A DNA stretch of 64,000 bases from JANPCX01 sp046049865 (GTDB lineage: Bacteria > Pseudomonadota > Gammaproteobacteria > Burkholderiales > Burkholderiaceae_C), in contig JBJOQO010000002.1 in NCBI GenBank assembly GCA_046049865.1, positions 82,632 through 146,631 on the forward strand, given 5' to 3'. The notes under the pieces were generated by a model that was given only the letters and a program-made list of their open reading frames with translations, was not told where the DNA came from and made no database searches. This document shows, in pieces, positions 8,798 to 16,704 of the stretch; within the stretch, counting starts at the first letter, position 1, and each line of letters starts with the position of its first letter. Position numbers and translations under genes: made by a program.

Positions 8798-9747
8798 CCA
8801 ATAGAAATAACCGAACGACTGCCTTCGCGTCGCCCAATGATGTTCAGCAGATTTGACAACATGGCTTCGTCTGCTGGCTGTGCTCGCGCATCGCCACGAA
8901 AGCGCATGCCCGACGCGTCCCACTGGCCCGAACCATTGAGCTGCAAAGCCCCTTCGACTGTGCTGACAGACAGCAAGGTGCTGAACGGATCGGCGGGGTT
9001 GTTGGTCAATGTCAAGCGGTAGTGGCCTAGCACCGGCAAGGGAGAAACGCGAGACGAGACGCCAAGTGAGTCGATTTGAGCCAGGCCTTGAAAGTTCCAT
9101 CGGCCTTGCGCCACTGCCAGGGTCGCGCCCGTGAAACTCAATCGTGTGGCACCACCGAGTTGCAAGGTGTTCCACGGTGTTCCCAGTCCGTTGAGCCATT
9201 GGCTGGGCCATTGCCCGAACCAGGTGTCCGACGACATGGCAGGTTGTGCTTTTGTGGGCGCACCTACCTGCACTGTGAGTCGCCCCCAGCGCGGCTGCAA
9301 TACGATGGCTTGCGAACCGTTCAGGCAACAAGCATGCGTCAGCTCGACGACCCAGCCCGGCCCGCCTTCGGGCGAGCTTTGCCAGCGCCAGTCCACAGCC
9401 CAAGCCAAACGACCAGGCAGGCTGCTGGCATCCACGCTGCCTGGCCCACCCGTGAGGACGGGGACTGCGCTGCCGTTCCACACGGTGCCACTGGCGTCGG
9501 ACAGCACCAGTCTTCCGTTGCTGGCTTGCGAAACTGCTTGGGCCAGCCACGCAGCCGGCGCGAAAAACACTAACGCGAGCAATGTACCGACCACCGCCCC
9601 GATGACCGCCCAGCGGTGGCCTCGTCCTTGTGAACGCCCCCAGGCCTTTTCCGCCAAGGTGGAGTCTTGGAATGAGGTGCTGTAACGCGAGACTCGGGCG
9701 CGTGCCATGGCGACTTTGCGCGGTGCCAGAAAACTGGGACGTTTCAT
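8794..9747 (-). CDS. gspN: Type II secretion protein GspN
   Basis: A 317-residue bitopic inner-membrane protein of the GspN family, an accessory component found only in some type II systems. One membrane segment is near residues 50-72 (VIGAVVGTLLALVFFAPAAWLA); the rest is a beta-rich periplasmic domain with the family-like WRWQ and GRLTVQ stretches. It overlaps gspM upstream and gspD downstream by 4 bases each (ATGA), so the whole block is one translationally coupled operon. Position between gspM and gspD supports the assignment. Confidence 0.85.
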   Translation of the reverse strand: MKRPSFLAPRKVAMARARVSRYSTSFQDSTLAEKAWGRSQGRGHRWAVIGAVVGTLLALVFFAPAAWLAQAVSQASNGRLVLSDASGTVWNGSAVPVLTGGPGSVDASSLPGRLAWAVDWRWQSSPEGGPGWVVELTHACCLNGSQAIVLQPRWGRLTVQVGAPTKAQPAMSSDTWFGQWPSQWLNGLGTPWNTLQLGGATRLSFTGATLAVAQGRWNFQGLAQIDSLGVSSRVSPLPVLGHYRLTLTNNPADPFSTLLSVSTVEGALQLNGSGQWDASGMRFRGDARAQPADEAMLSNLLNIIGRREGSRSVISIG

Positions 9748-10271
9748 GGTGCGGCACCCCCAAGGGTCACCAGCACGGTGCCGGAGTAGGTGGTGCCTGT
9801 TCGGGCCAGCTGCGCTTCGCTGACGCGCACACGGGCCACGGTTCGAACCTCACGCAACCATTCGGTGAGGGCTTCAGGTGTCACGCCGTTGAAGGTGATC
9901 GACGCCTGTGCGCCCTGCAGATTCAAGCGGGCGACAGCCCCCATTCGGTCGGTCGACGCTTTGAGGGCGTCGGTGGATTGGGCCAACGACACGGCGGGGG
10001 TTGAGCGCAACTGCTGCGCTTCGCGTGCGAGTTGCTTCATTTGTTGCAACTGGCTTTCTACAGTCGCCAGTTGTTTGGGTGCTTCTTGCAGCGTGTGCCA
10101 AGCCGGGCGAATCAGCGCCATCACGACCACCAGCAATGTGATGGCTGACAAAGCCCACACCACACCACGTTGTTCCCTGGGTGCAAGGCTTTGCCACCAT
10201 CGCCGAGCGGGTTCAATGCGAACGGTCCAGGCCGAAACCAGTGATTGCCACTTGGCGGAGGAGCGGGGCAT
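9744..10271 (-). CDS. gspM: Type II secretion protein GspM
   Basis: A 175-residue platform protein that partners GspL. It has a short cytoplasmic N-terminus with the LAPREQRGV stretch typical of GspM, one membrane segment (VVWALSAITLLVVVMALIRPAW, about 36-57), a coiled-coil stretch (LATVESQLQQMKQLAREAQQL) and a small periplasmic ferredoxin-like domain. The ATG at 10271 is 8 bases after the gspL stop; a GTG at 10283 overlapping that stop (GTGA) is an equally possible start. It ends in an ATGA overlap with gspN. Confidence 0.9.
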   Translation of the reverse strand: MPRSSAKWQSLVSAWTVRIEPARRWWQSLAPREQRGVVWALSAITLLVVVMALIRPAWHTLQEAPKQLATVESQLQQMKQLAREAQQLRSTPAVSLAQSTDALKASTDRMGAVARLNLQGAQASITFNGVTPEALTEWLREVRTVARVRVSEAQLARTGTTYSGTVLVTLGGAAP

Positions 10272-10279
10272 GGTGGCGC

Positions 10280-11572
10280 TCACAGGCCACCTCGGGCATT
10301 GCCACCTTGTGTGGCCACAGGGGGTGCGGCACGCACCACCAGTTTGGACTCCTGGGGCTCTACCCGCCAACCACCCGCACGCAGTGCGCTCGTGAATTGA
10401 TCGATGTGGGCGGGGCTCCAACCGGATGCCGCCAGCGTGAGTGCGCCGGCGGAGTAACTCAGGTCTTGCGCAGGACTGCGGTCGCTGGGCCAACCCGAAG
10501 CGGCCGCGACCAGCAGTGGCTCCAAGTCGCTGCTAGAGGTTTGCCCCGCGCGCAGGCGCAAGCGCTGCACTTCGCTCTCCATCTGCAGCGGCGCGTCAAG
10601 CACCGCACGAACCTGTGGAAACTCGGTCTGAAGCACGGTGGTGAGTTGTTGGCGCTGTTGTTGCAAGCGGCTGTTCAGATGGTTAGCCCACAAGTTCAAG
10701 CCCACCAGTTGCGCGGCCGCCAGCACGGCCAGTCCAACCCGTGCGGGTCGCCACTGCGGTCCCTGTGCTGTGCGCCATGCATCCAATATCCAGCGGCTGC
10801 CTCTGCGCGATGGTGTGAGGTCGAATTGCCGCAAATTCCAAAGTGTGCGGGCCGCTTGCAGGCTGCGTTGTTCGGCGGTGAGCACGGTGACGGGTGCACC
10901 TAACCAACGTTCCGCCTGAGTCGCCGCTGCCGCGGTGGCACTCCAGCGCATGTCGGTGTGGCTGCTGCTGGGCAATAGAGTCTTGCTCAGTCCGCCAGAC
11001 AGCGGCAACACCGCGACGCCTTGCGGATGCGACCAAGTGAGCTGAACTTGCGTGTTGCCTTCGCCTTCACCTTGTTCCGCCTCTTTGGTGAGAGAAAAAT
11101 GCCCCATGGCCGGTGCGTCAGGCCAGCTACTGGGCACCACACGGTCAACGGTGTTTTGGTTTTTCTCCAACTCGGCTAAATGCGCTTGCAGCCAAGGTCG
11201 GTTGATGGCTGCGACCCATGTTGCTTGCCCTGCCACAGCATCGGGTGCCACGGCCAAGTGACTGTTTTCTGCGTCGTCGAGCAGGGCTTCTTCCAAAACG
11301 CCGCTGAGCGCTGTCGCCAAACGTGCAGCAGGCGCTTTGGGTAGCACGATGCTGTGCCAAGCGACATCGGTGTCGGACAGCACCGCCACGATTTGCTGGG
11401 CCTTGGGCAACAGGCTGGCTGCGCACCGCCCAACGCGGTCGACCGTGATGCCGTCTCGCGACAGTACATAACCGTAGGTCGTTTGGGCGCTGGGCAGCCC
11501 CGAGGCGTCCGCATTCATACCGCGCGCTTGCAAGCGCGGCCGGGATGGAATTTGTACCAACAAGACGGTCAT
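10280..11572 (-). CDS. gspL: Type II secretion protein GspL
   Basis: A 430-residue platform protein linking the GspE ATPase to the periplasmic machinery. The N-terminal two thirds is an actin-like cytoplasmic domain; a membrane segment near residues 290-307 (RVGLAVLAAAQLVGLNLWA) is followed by a coiled coil (LNSRLQQQRQQLTTVL) and a periplasmic ferredoxin-like domain. It is the first gene of gspLMNDEF and is divergent from a LysR-type regulator across 142 bases, so the operon promoter must lie in that gap. Confidence 0.92.
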   Translation of the reverse strand: MTVLLVQIPSRPRLQARGMNADASGLPSAQTTYGYVLSRDGITVDRVGRCAASLLPKAQQIVAVLSDTDVAWHSIVLPKAPAARLATALSGVLEEALLDDAENSHLAVAPDAVAGQATWVAAINRPWLQAHLAELEKNQNTVDRVVPSSWPDAPAMGHFSLTKEAEQGEGEGNTQVQLTWSHPQGVAVLPLSGGLSKTLLPSSSHTDMRWSATAAAATQAERWLGAPVTVLTAEQRSLQAARTLWNLRQFDLTPSRRGSRWILDAWRTAQGPQWRPARVGLAVLAAAQLVGLNLWANHLNSRLQQQRQQLTTVLQTEFPQVRAVLDAPLQMESEVQRLRLRAGQTSSSDLEPLLVAAASGWPSDRSPAQDLSYSAGALTLAASGWSPAHIDQFTSALRAGGWRVEPQESKLVVRAAPPVATQGGNARGGL

Positions 11573-11642
11573 GGGGAGACAGGCAAAACGGTTCGAGACA
11601 TTGTAGGCTTTGAAGCTTGATGATCCCGTAAAATCAACAACT

Positions 11643-11659
11643 TACAAAGGATACTTGTA
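11643..11659. promoter_or_regulatory. Candidate LysR-type operator between gspL and lysR
   Basis: TACAA-7 bases-TTGTA forms a perfect dyad with the T-N11-A core expected for LysR-type regulators. It lies 56 bases before the LysR start and 71 bases before the gspL start, on the only DNA shared by the two divergent genes. Classical spacing fits autoregulation; an effect on the gsp operon is an inference. Confidence 0.5.
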
Positions 11660-11714
11660 GCTGGTTTGCAGCATTATGGTGACCATAGATGTCACGTCTA
11701 CAGGGATAACAACG

Positions 11715-12602
11715 ATGCGGCTTAAACACCTGGAAGTGTTCAACGCCATCATGCTGACGGGCAGTGTCAGTGCGGCAGCGCGCTTGTTGCACGTGACACA
11801 ACCTGCCATCACACAAACATTGCAGCACGCCCAAACCCAACTGGGTTTTCCTTTGTTCACCCGCCAGCGCAACCGTTTGGTGCCCACCCGGCAAGCACAG
11901 GCGCTCTATCCGGAAGTGCAGCGCCTCATGTCGCAGCTGGAATCGGTGCGGCGTTTGGCGGGTGCACTGCGAGACACCGAAGAGGCTGAGTTCCGAGTCC
12001 TCGTGGTCCCGTCCTTGGCCGTTCGCGCGCTGCCCGATGCCTTGAAGCGTTTCCGTCGCCAGCACCCCGATGTGGCGGTTTCCATCCGAACCCTGCATTC
12101 CAATGAGATCGCGCAGGCGATTGCGCTGCGCGAGGCCGATGTGGGCATTGTTTACGGCAACACCCGCCATCCCGCCGTGCAACAAATGGATATCGCCACC
12201 GGCCAGTTGGTGTGTGTGTCGGCGCTCAAGGTGCGTGGCAGCGACAAACGCTCAACCGTGGAGTTGGCCGAGGTGTTGCGTGATCAATTCATACGCATCG
12301 ACGAACGCGATCCGCTGGGTGCCATGTTGGCCGAACAGTGCGCTCGCCAGCAACTGCCGATGCAAGGCGGTATCACCGTTCAAACCCACCACATCGCCAT
12401 GGTGCTGGCGGAACAAGGGTTTGGCCCCGCCATCATCGACTCGTTCACTGCCCATGCCAGCACCCTGCCGACGCTGCATGTGCGCACGTTGTTGCCCGAG
12501 GTGCCGGTGGTGGTCCAGGCGCTGTTTCCCCAGGGCGAACGTTCACCTCAACCAACGGACGATTTCATCGCTGCGTTCAAGGCTGTCGTGCTGCAGGATT
12601 GA
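11715..12602 (+). CDS. LysR family transcriptional regulator
   Basis: A 295-residue LysR regulator. The winged helix-turn-helix is at about residues 1-60 (LKHLEVFNAIMLTGSVSAAARLLHVTQPAITQTLQ), and a substrate-binding-protein-like effector domain begins near residue 90. The ATG at 11715 has AGGG 9 bases upstream; a longer start at 11676 adds 13 residues with no homology. The gene is divergent from gspL and convergent with the racemase gene, overlapping its 3' end by 26 bases. Its effector is not evident; control of the racemase, of gspL or of a distant target are all possible. Confidence 0.9.
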   Translation: MRLKHLEVFNAIMLTGSVSAAARLLHVTQPAITQTLQHAQTQLGFPLFTRQRNRLVPTRQAQALYPEVQRLMSQLESVRRLAGALRDTEEAEFRVLVVPSLAVRALPDALKRFRRQHPDVAVSIRTLHSNEIAQAIALREADVGIVYGNTRHPAVQQMDIATGQLVCVSALKVRGSDKRSTVELAEVLRDQFIRIDERDPLGAMLAEQCARQQLPMQGGITVQTHHIAMVLAEQGFGPAIIDSFTAHASTLPTLHVRTLLPEVPVVVQALFPQGERSPQPTDDFIAAFKAVVLQD

Positions 12603-13392
12603 TCTTTCGCTGCGACCATGCGACCGCAGCACGCGCCAACGCGGCCGTTGCATCGACCACCGGCAAGCCGACCTGACTCTCATCGAGCACCAAAGGAATC
12701 TCGGTGCAGGCCAGGACCAACACCTGCGCGCCGCGTTGTACCAAAGCCATCGCGGCGGTTTGAAGGTGCTGGCGGCCTTTGTCGAGTTGCCCGGACTTGA
12801 CCGCGTTGATGCCCGGCATGACGTGTTCCACCATCTCAACCGCTGTGGGCAAACTCCATTGAAATGGGTCGCATCCGACCTCGTCGCTTGCAAAGCGCCG
12901 GTTCATGTACAGACCGGACGACAACGTCGCATCGGTTGCCAAGAGGCCCACTCGAACTGGGCGGATTTGGGACTTAGTACGGCTATCCACTTCGGCCAAC
13001 GCCGCATCGACGATGTGCAACATCGGCAAAGGGATCTCTCGCTGCAATTCATCCAACCAAAGGTGGGTGGTGTTGCAGGGCACCACGATCAAACCAGCGC
13101 CACCTGCAACCAGCCGCTGCGCGTTGGCCAGCATGGCGGGCAGCGGAGAAGGCCCTTGGCCACGATAGGCCTGTGTGCGGTCGGGGATCTGCGGCATGTT
13201 GCAGGCCAGCACGGGCACATGGTCTTGGTCGTGGTCTGCTGCCGTGGCGAGCAGCATCTTGTGAAGAAAATCGACCGTGGCCAGGGGGCCCATGCCGCCC
13301 AAGACCCCGACGACGCCTTGCCCTGCGCCCGCGGGGTCAGGTCGGGTGGGTGATGAAGGTTGAGAAACCGATGGGGGTGCAATGACAGGCAT
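12577..13392 (-). CDS. Aspartate/glutamate racemase family protein
   Basis: A 271-residue PLP-independent racemase of the Asp/Glu/hydantoin family. The two catalytic Cys motifs are visible: VVPCNTTHLW in the N-terminal half and LACTEIPLVL in the C-terminal half, with the family start VGVLGGMGPLATVDFLHK. Aspartate racemase is the most likely activity, because the GGMGPLAT and CNTTH motifs fit the aspartate type better than MurI. ATG 13392 is preferred over the TTG at 13410 because GGAG lies 7 bases before it. Its 3' end overlaps that of the LysR gene. Confidence 0.85.
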   Translation of the reverse strand: MPVIAPPSVSQPSSPTRPDPAGAGQGVVGVLGGMGPLATVDFLHKMLLATAADHDQDHVPVLACNMPQIPDRTQAYRGQGPSPLPAMLANAQRLVAGGAGLIVVPCNTTHLWLDELQREIPLPMLHIVDAALAEVDSRTKSQIRPVRVGLLATDATLSSGLYMNRRFASDEVGCDPFQWSLPTAVEMVEHVMPGINAVKSGQLDKGRQHLQTAAMALVQRGAQVLVLACTEIPLVLDESQVGLPVVDATAALARAAVAWSQRKINPAARQP

Positions 13393-13565
13393 GCTGCGCT
13401 CCAAATTCAAGGAGGCGGCTTGCTGGCACCCATTGGTGACGCTTTCGCAGCCTCAGCCCCAATGTAGGCGGCCGCGCGTCTGCTGTGGCATCACGCTATC
13501 GACAGCACCTATAAGCTGAGGTGATGGGCGGGTCGGTGGTGTTCGGTGCGCCGATTCAGCGGAAG

Positions 13566-15419
13566 TCACAACCTGCGGCGGCGTTCGCTGAGGCGCAGCG
13601 CCGCTGCAGCCAGTGCAATGCCCAGCAACCAATAGAGACTGGTGGTGGCACCGCCGCCGCCGCCACTTTCTACGGGTGGGGGTGTTGAGGTCGGCGGCGT
13701 TGGCGTTGGTGTTGGTGTTGGTGTTGGGTCTGGGGTGGCGTTTGGAGTGACCGCACACGAAGAGAACTCGGTGGGTGGATTTGATGCCAGTGCGACCGCT
13801 GCAGCTGCATTCAACATGCCCGCACCACAGGTCGCCGTATTGCAGTAACACTCTTCGCCATTGCTGGAAGTCGCCGAGTTGCATTGCCGTACCCCGGCAC
13901 TGGAGCCTGTTGTGGGAAAGGGCCGGGCGCTGGCCCGAATCACATTGCGTACCGTGCAGGCTGACAAATTGGGGTTGACCGACAACATCAATGCAGCAGT
14001 CCCCGCCACCAATGGCGCGGAAAAACTGGTGCCAACGGTGGGTTTGAAGGCATCGGTGTAGATGGAACCTGCGGCACCCAAAACCGGGCTCGTCGCCCCA
14101 CTGTTGGAGGCGCTCAAAATTGGGTAAAGGCAGGCATCACCCGGTGCCACATTGACGCAGTTGCCCGCAGGTGCGCTGATGGTGATTTCCGGCCCCAAGT
14201 CCGAGAAGCCGACTTTGGTACCAATGTGGCGCAGACCGCCCACCCCAATGACACCCTCACACTTGGCGGGAACGCTCACGGCTTGTCCCGCTGAGTTGCC
14301 CGCTGAGGCCACGACGACCGCGCCTTGGGCATTGATGTCACGAACAACGTCGTTGTAGGCGGTACACGAACCCGTTCCACCCAGGCTCATGTTGATGACC
14401 TTCGCCCGATTCGGCTGCGGGTTGTCCACCACACCTGGCACATTCAAACCCGCCGCCCACCGCATGCCCGCGATGATGTCGGAGTCAAATCCTCCGCAGC
14501 GACCTAACACGCGCACAGGCAAGACACGCACCGTTCGGCCCACGCTGGCCATTCCCACGCCGTTGTTGCTCAGGGCGGCGATCAAGCCAGCCACCTTGGT
14601 GCCGTGCCACGAGCTGTCGCCAACGTCGGCGCTGCCGCAATTGGTGGGTTTGCTGGGATCGTTTAAGTCTGCGGCGGTGACGCCGTCACCGGCATCTGAC
14701 GCATCGCTATCGCGCGCGCTGCCATCGTTGGCGATGAACAGACTGCTGATGAAGTCATAACCCTCCAGCAAATTACCGCCTTCAGAGACGCGCTTCAAAT
14801 CCACGTGGTCAAAACGAATGCCGCTGTCCAGAACGGCCACGACCACACTGGGATTGCCTGTGGTGATGTCCCAAGCACCCAGCGCGTTGATAGCGGAACG
14901 CACCTCACCGCCGGGGGCACGCAAATACCACTGGCCTGCGACGGGCCCGCCGGTTTGTCCGGAGATGGTCGGCCCTGCAGCGAACAGAGGATCGTTCGGT
15001 GCAGCATTGGGTTTGCGCAGGTGGTCGATCACCACGTACTCAACGTCGGCTTCTTTCGACAAACGCTGCACCAATTGCTGCGAACTCATCCCGTCGGCTT
15101 GCAGCACCTGGCTGCGTTCGGTCAGCAAGCGGCCAGTGGTTAATCGCATGCCCAAACGCGCGCCGAGTTGATCTGCGTTGGAGCGCGCTTTCGCCTCAAA
15201 AACGTTCTCGCCCGAGGTGCTGTTCAGCGCCTGCTTTTGCAGCAAGCTGGCGTTGGATTTGAATTTGACGATGACACGAGCGGTCTCACGTGGCTGTGCA
15301 GGTGCGCTCGTTTGGGCGGCCACAGGGGCCAGCCAGAGCACCGAACCGCAGGCAAGAGCCGCAGCACACAGCAGCGCACTGAGTGACGGGGAAAAACGGC
15401 TGTAGACGCGTTGTTTCAT
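13566..15419 (-). CDS. Secreted subtilisin-like (S8) serine protease with GlyGly-CTERM-like tail
   Basis: A 617-residue secreted protease. A signal peptide (ALLCAAALACGSVLWLAPVAAQ) and an inhibitor-like propeptide (RVIVKFKS..., about 47-135) precede the peptidase S8 domain, with catalytic D198 (AVLDSGI), H272 (WHGTKVAG), oxyanion N375 (ASAGN) and S465 (GTSFSAP). Several Cys pairs suggest disulfides. The C-terminus is a (Pro-Thr)n linker, a run of five Gly, one hydrophobic helix (SLYWLLGIALAAAALRL) and a basic end (SERRRRL), the layout of GlyGly-CTERM sorting signals. Such proteins are usually type II secretion clients. Start 15419 has GAGGAAA upstream; 15434 is the alternative. Confidence 0.93.
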   Translation of the reverse strand: MKQRVYSRFSPSLSALLCAAALACGSVLWLAPVAAQTSAPAQPRETARVIVKFKSNASLLQKQALNSTSGENVFEAKARSNADQLGARLGMRLTTGRLLTERSQVLQADGMSSQQLVQRLSKEADVEYVVIDHLRKPNAAPNDPLFAAGPTISGQTGGPVAGQWYLRAPGGEVRSAINALGAWDITTGNPSVVVAVLDSGIRFDHVDLKRVSEGGNLLEGYDFISSLFIANDGSARDSDASDAGDGVTAADLNDPSKPTNCGSADVGDSSWHGTKVAGLIAALSNNGVGMASVGRTVRVLPVRVLGRCGGFDSDIIAGMRWAAGLNVPGVVDNPQPNRAKVINMSLGGTGSCTAYNDVVRDINAQGAVVVASAGNSAGQAVSVPAKCEGVIGVGGLRHIGTKVGFSDLGPEITISAPAGNCVNVAPGDACLYPILSASNSGATSPVLGAAGSIYTDAFKPTVGTSFSAPLVAGTAALMLSVNPNLSACTVRNVIRASARPFPTTGSSAGVRQCNSATSSNGEECYCNTATCGAGMLNAAAAVALASNPPTEFSSCAVTPNATPDPTPTPTPTPTPPTSTPPPVESGGGGGATTSLYWLLGIALAAAALRLSERRRRL

Positions 15420-15522
15420 GGAGCGTTTCCTCATTGGACATCGTGAATTGACGCAAGTTTAGAGCCTGCGCATGGTGGCCATGTTTCGAAACGCAGGCAG
15501 CAGCGCATGCACCCATTCAGGC

Positions 15523-15552
15523 AAAAAAAAGCGGCCCGTTTTGGCGGGCCGC
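15523..15552 (-). terminator. Intrinsic terminator after gap
   Basis: On the minus strand GCGGCCCG, a 6-base loop and CGGGCCGC are followed by a run of eight Ts. It lies about 28 bases beyond the gap stop codon and closes the tkt-gap unit. Confidence 0.9.
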
Positions 15553-15579
15553 AGTTTCATGCAACGAGGTGCACTTTGT

Positions 15580-16578
15580 TTACTTGGCGATGACTTGCAC
15601 CATCTCCAACACCTTGTTCGAGTAACCCCACTCGTTGTCGTACCAAGACACTACTTTCACAAAGGTGCTGTCCAGCGCAATGCCGGCTTCTGCATCAAAC
15701 ACCGAGGTGCAAACTTCGCCACGGAAGTCGGTGGCGACCACTTTGTCTTCGGTGTAACCCAGCACACCCTTCATGGCACCTTGTGACGCGGCTTTCATGA
15801 CGGCGCAAATTTCGGCGTAGCTGGCTTCTTTGTTCAGCTCCACGGTCAGGTCAACGACGGACACGTCGGACGTCGGCACGCGGAAGGCCATGCCGGTGAG
15901 CTTCTTGTTCAACTCAGGAATCACCACGCCCACCGCCTTGGCGGCACCGGTGCTGCTGGGGATGATGTTTTCCAAAATGCCGCGCCCACCGCGCCAATCT
16001 TTGTTGCTGGGGCCGTCCACGGTTTTTTGCGTAGCGGTGGCGGCGTGCACCGTGGTCATCAAACCGCGTTTGATGCCCCAGTTGTCGTTCAACACCTTGG
16101 CCACAGGGGCCAAGCAGTTGGTGGTGCAGCTGGCGTTGCTGATGATGGCCTGGCCAGCATAGGTTTTATCGTTCACGCCATAAACGAACATCGGCGTGTC
16201 GTCTTTGCTGGGGGCAGACAGGATGACTTTTTTCGCGCCCGCAGCCAGGTGTTTTTCTGCGGTGTCTTTGGTCAGGAAAAGGCCGGTGGATTCGACCACG
16301 ATGTCCGCACCGACTTCACCCCACTTCAGCTCGGAGGGGTCTTTCACCGCAGTCAGGCGAATTTTTTTGCCGTTGACGACCAAGGTGTTGCCCTCGACCG
16401 AAACCTCACCCTTGAAGCGGCCATGCACGCTGTCGTACTGCAGCATGTAAGCCAGGTAGTCGGGCTCCAGCAAGTCGTTGATGCCGACGACTTCAATGTT
16501 CTTGAAGTTTTGAATGGCGGCACGGAACACCATGCGCCCGATGCGGCCGAAGCCGTTAATGCCGATTTTGATGGTCAT
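15580..16578 (-). CDS. gap: Type I glyceraldehyde-3-phosphate dehydrogenase
   Basis: A 332-residue enzyme of glycolysis and gluconeogenesis, oxidising glyceraldehyde 3-phosphate with NAD(P). The Rossmann motif is KIGINGFGRIGRMVF (4-18), the catalytic Cys is C151 in SNASCTTNCLAP, and the C-terminal WYDNEWGYSNKVLEM is standard. AGGAG lies 8 bases before the ATG. It follows tkt on the same strand after a 126-base spacer holding a decayed palindromic repeat, and ends at a strong terminator. The carbon-metabolism pairing with transketolase is common in Burkholderiales. Confidence 0.97.
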   Translation of the reverse strand: MTIKIGINGFGRIGRMVFRAAIQNFKNIEVVGINDLLEPDYLAYMLQYDSVHGRFKGEVSVEGNTLVVNGKKIRLTAVKDPSELKWGEVGADIVVESTGLFLTKDTAEKHLAAGAKKVILSAPSKDDTPMFVYGVNDKTYAGQAIISNASCTTNCLAPVAKVLNDNWGIKRGLMTTVHAATATQKTVDGPSNKDWRGGRGILENIIPSSTGAAKAVGVVIPELNKKLTGMAFRVPTSDVSVVDLTVELNKEASYAEICAVMKAASQGAMKGVLGYTEDKVVATDFRGEVCTSVFDAEAGIALDSTFVKVVSWYDNEWGYSNKVLEMVQVIAK

Positions 16579-16671
16579 GAGATTTCTCCTGAAATGAAAA
16601 CTAACGTTGATCCTGAAACGCTGGGTCCGTTTGCTCTGAGTTGGTTCAAGGGTTGCTTCGTCTTGCCACCA

Positions 16672-16700
16672 GTGCTTCGACGGGCTCAGCTGGAACGGAA
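16672..16700. repeat. Decayed TTCGAC...GCTCAGC palindromic repeat half
   Basis: GCTTCGACGGGCTCAGC followed by GGAACGG resembles one arm of the intact repeat at 35607-35676 (CTTCGACAAGCTCAGC...GAACGG). It lies between the tkt stop and the gap start. No gene or T-run is present in this spacer. Confidence 0.5.
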
Positions 16701-16704
16701 TAGG

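Noticed and set aside
8798..9763. Upstream extension of the gspD frame through gspN
   Set aside because: The extension has no secretin features, while gspN in the overlapping frame has a membrane segment and ATGA junctions on both sides.
9838..9852. GGTTCGAACC, reminiscent of a tRNA T-loop
   Set aside because: No acceptor or anticodon stem around it and it lies inside gspM.
12070..13353. 427-codon plus-strand frame across the LysR and racemase genes
   Set aside because: Overlaps two well-supported genes in another frame, with Cys/Arg/Trp-rich composition.
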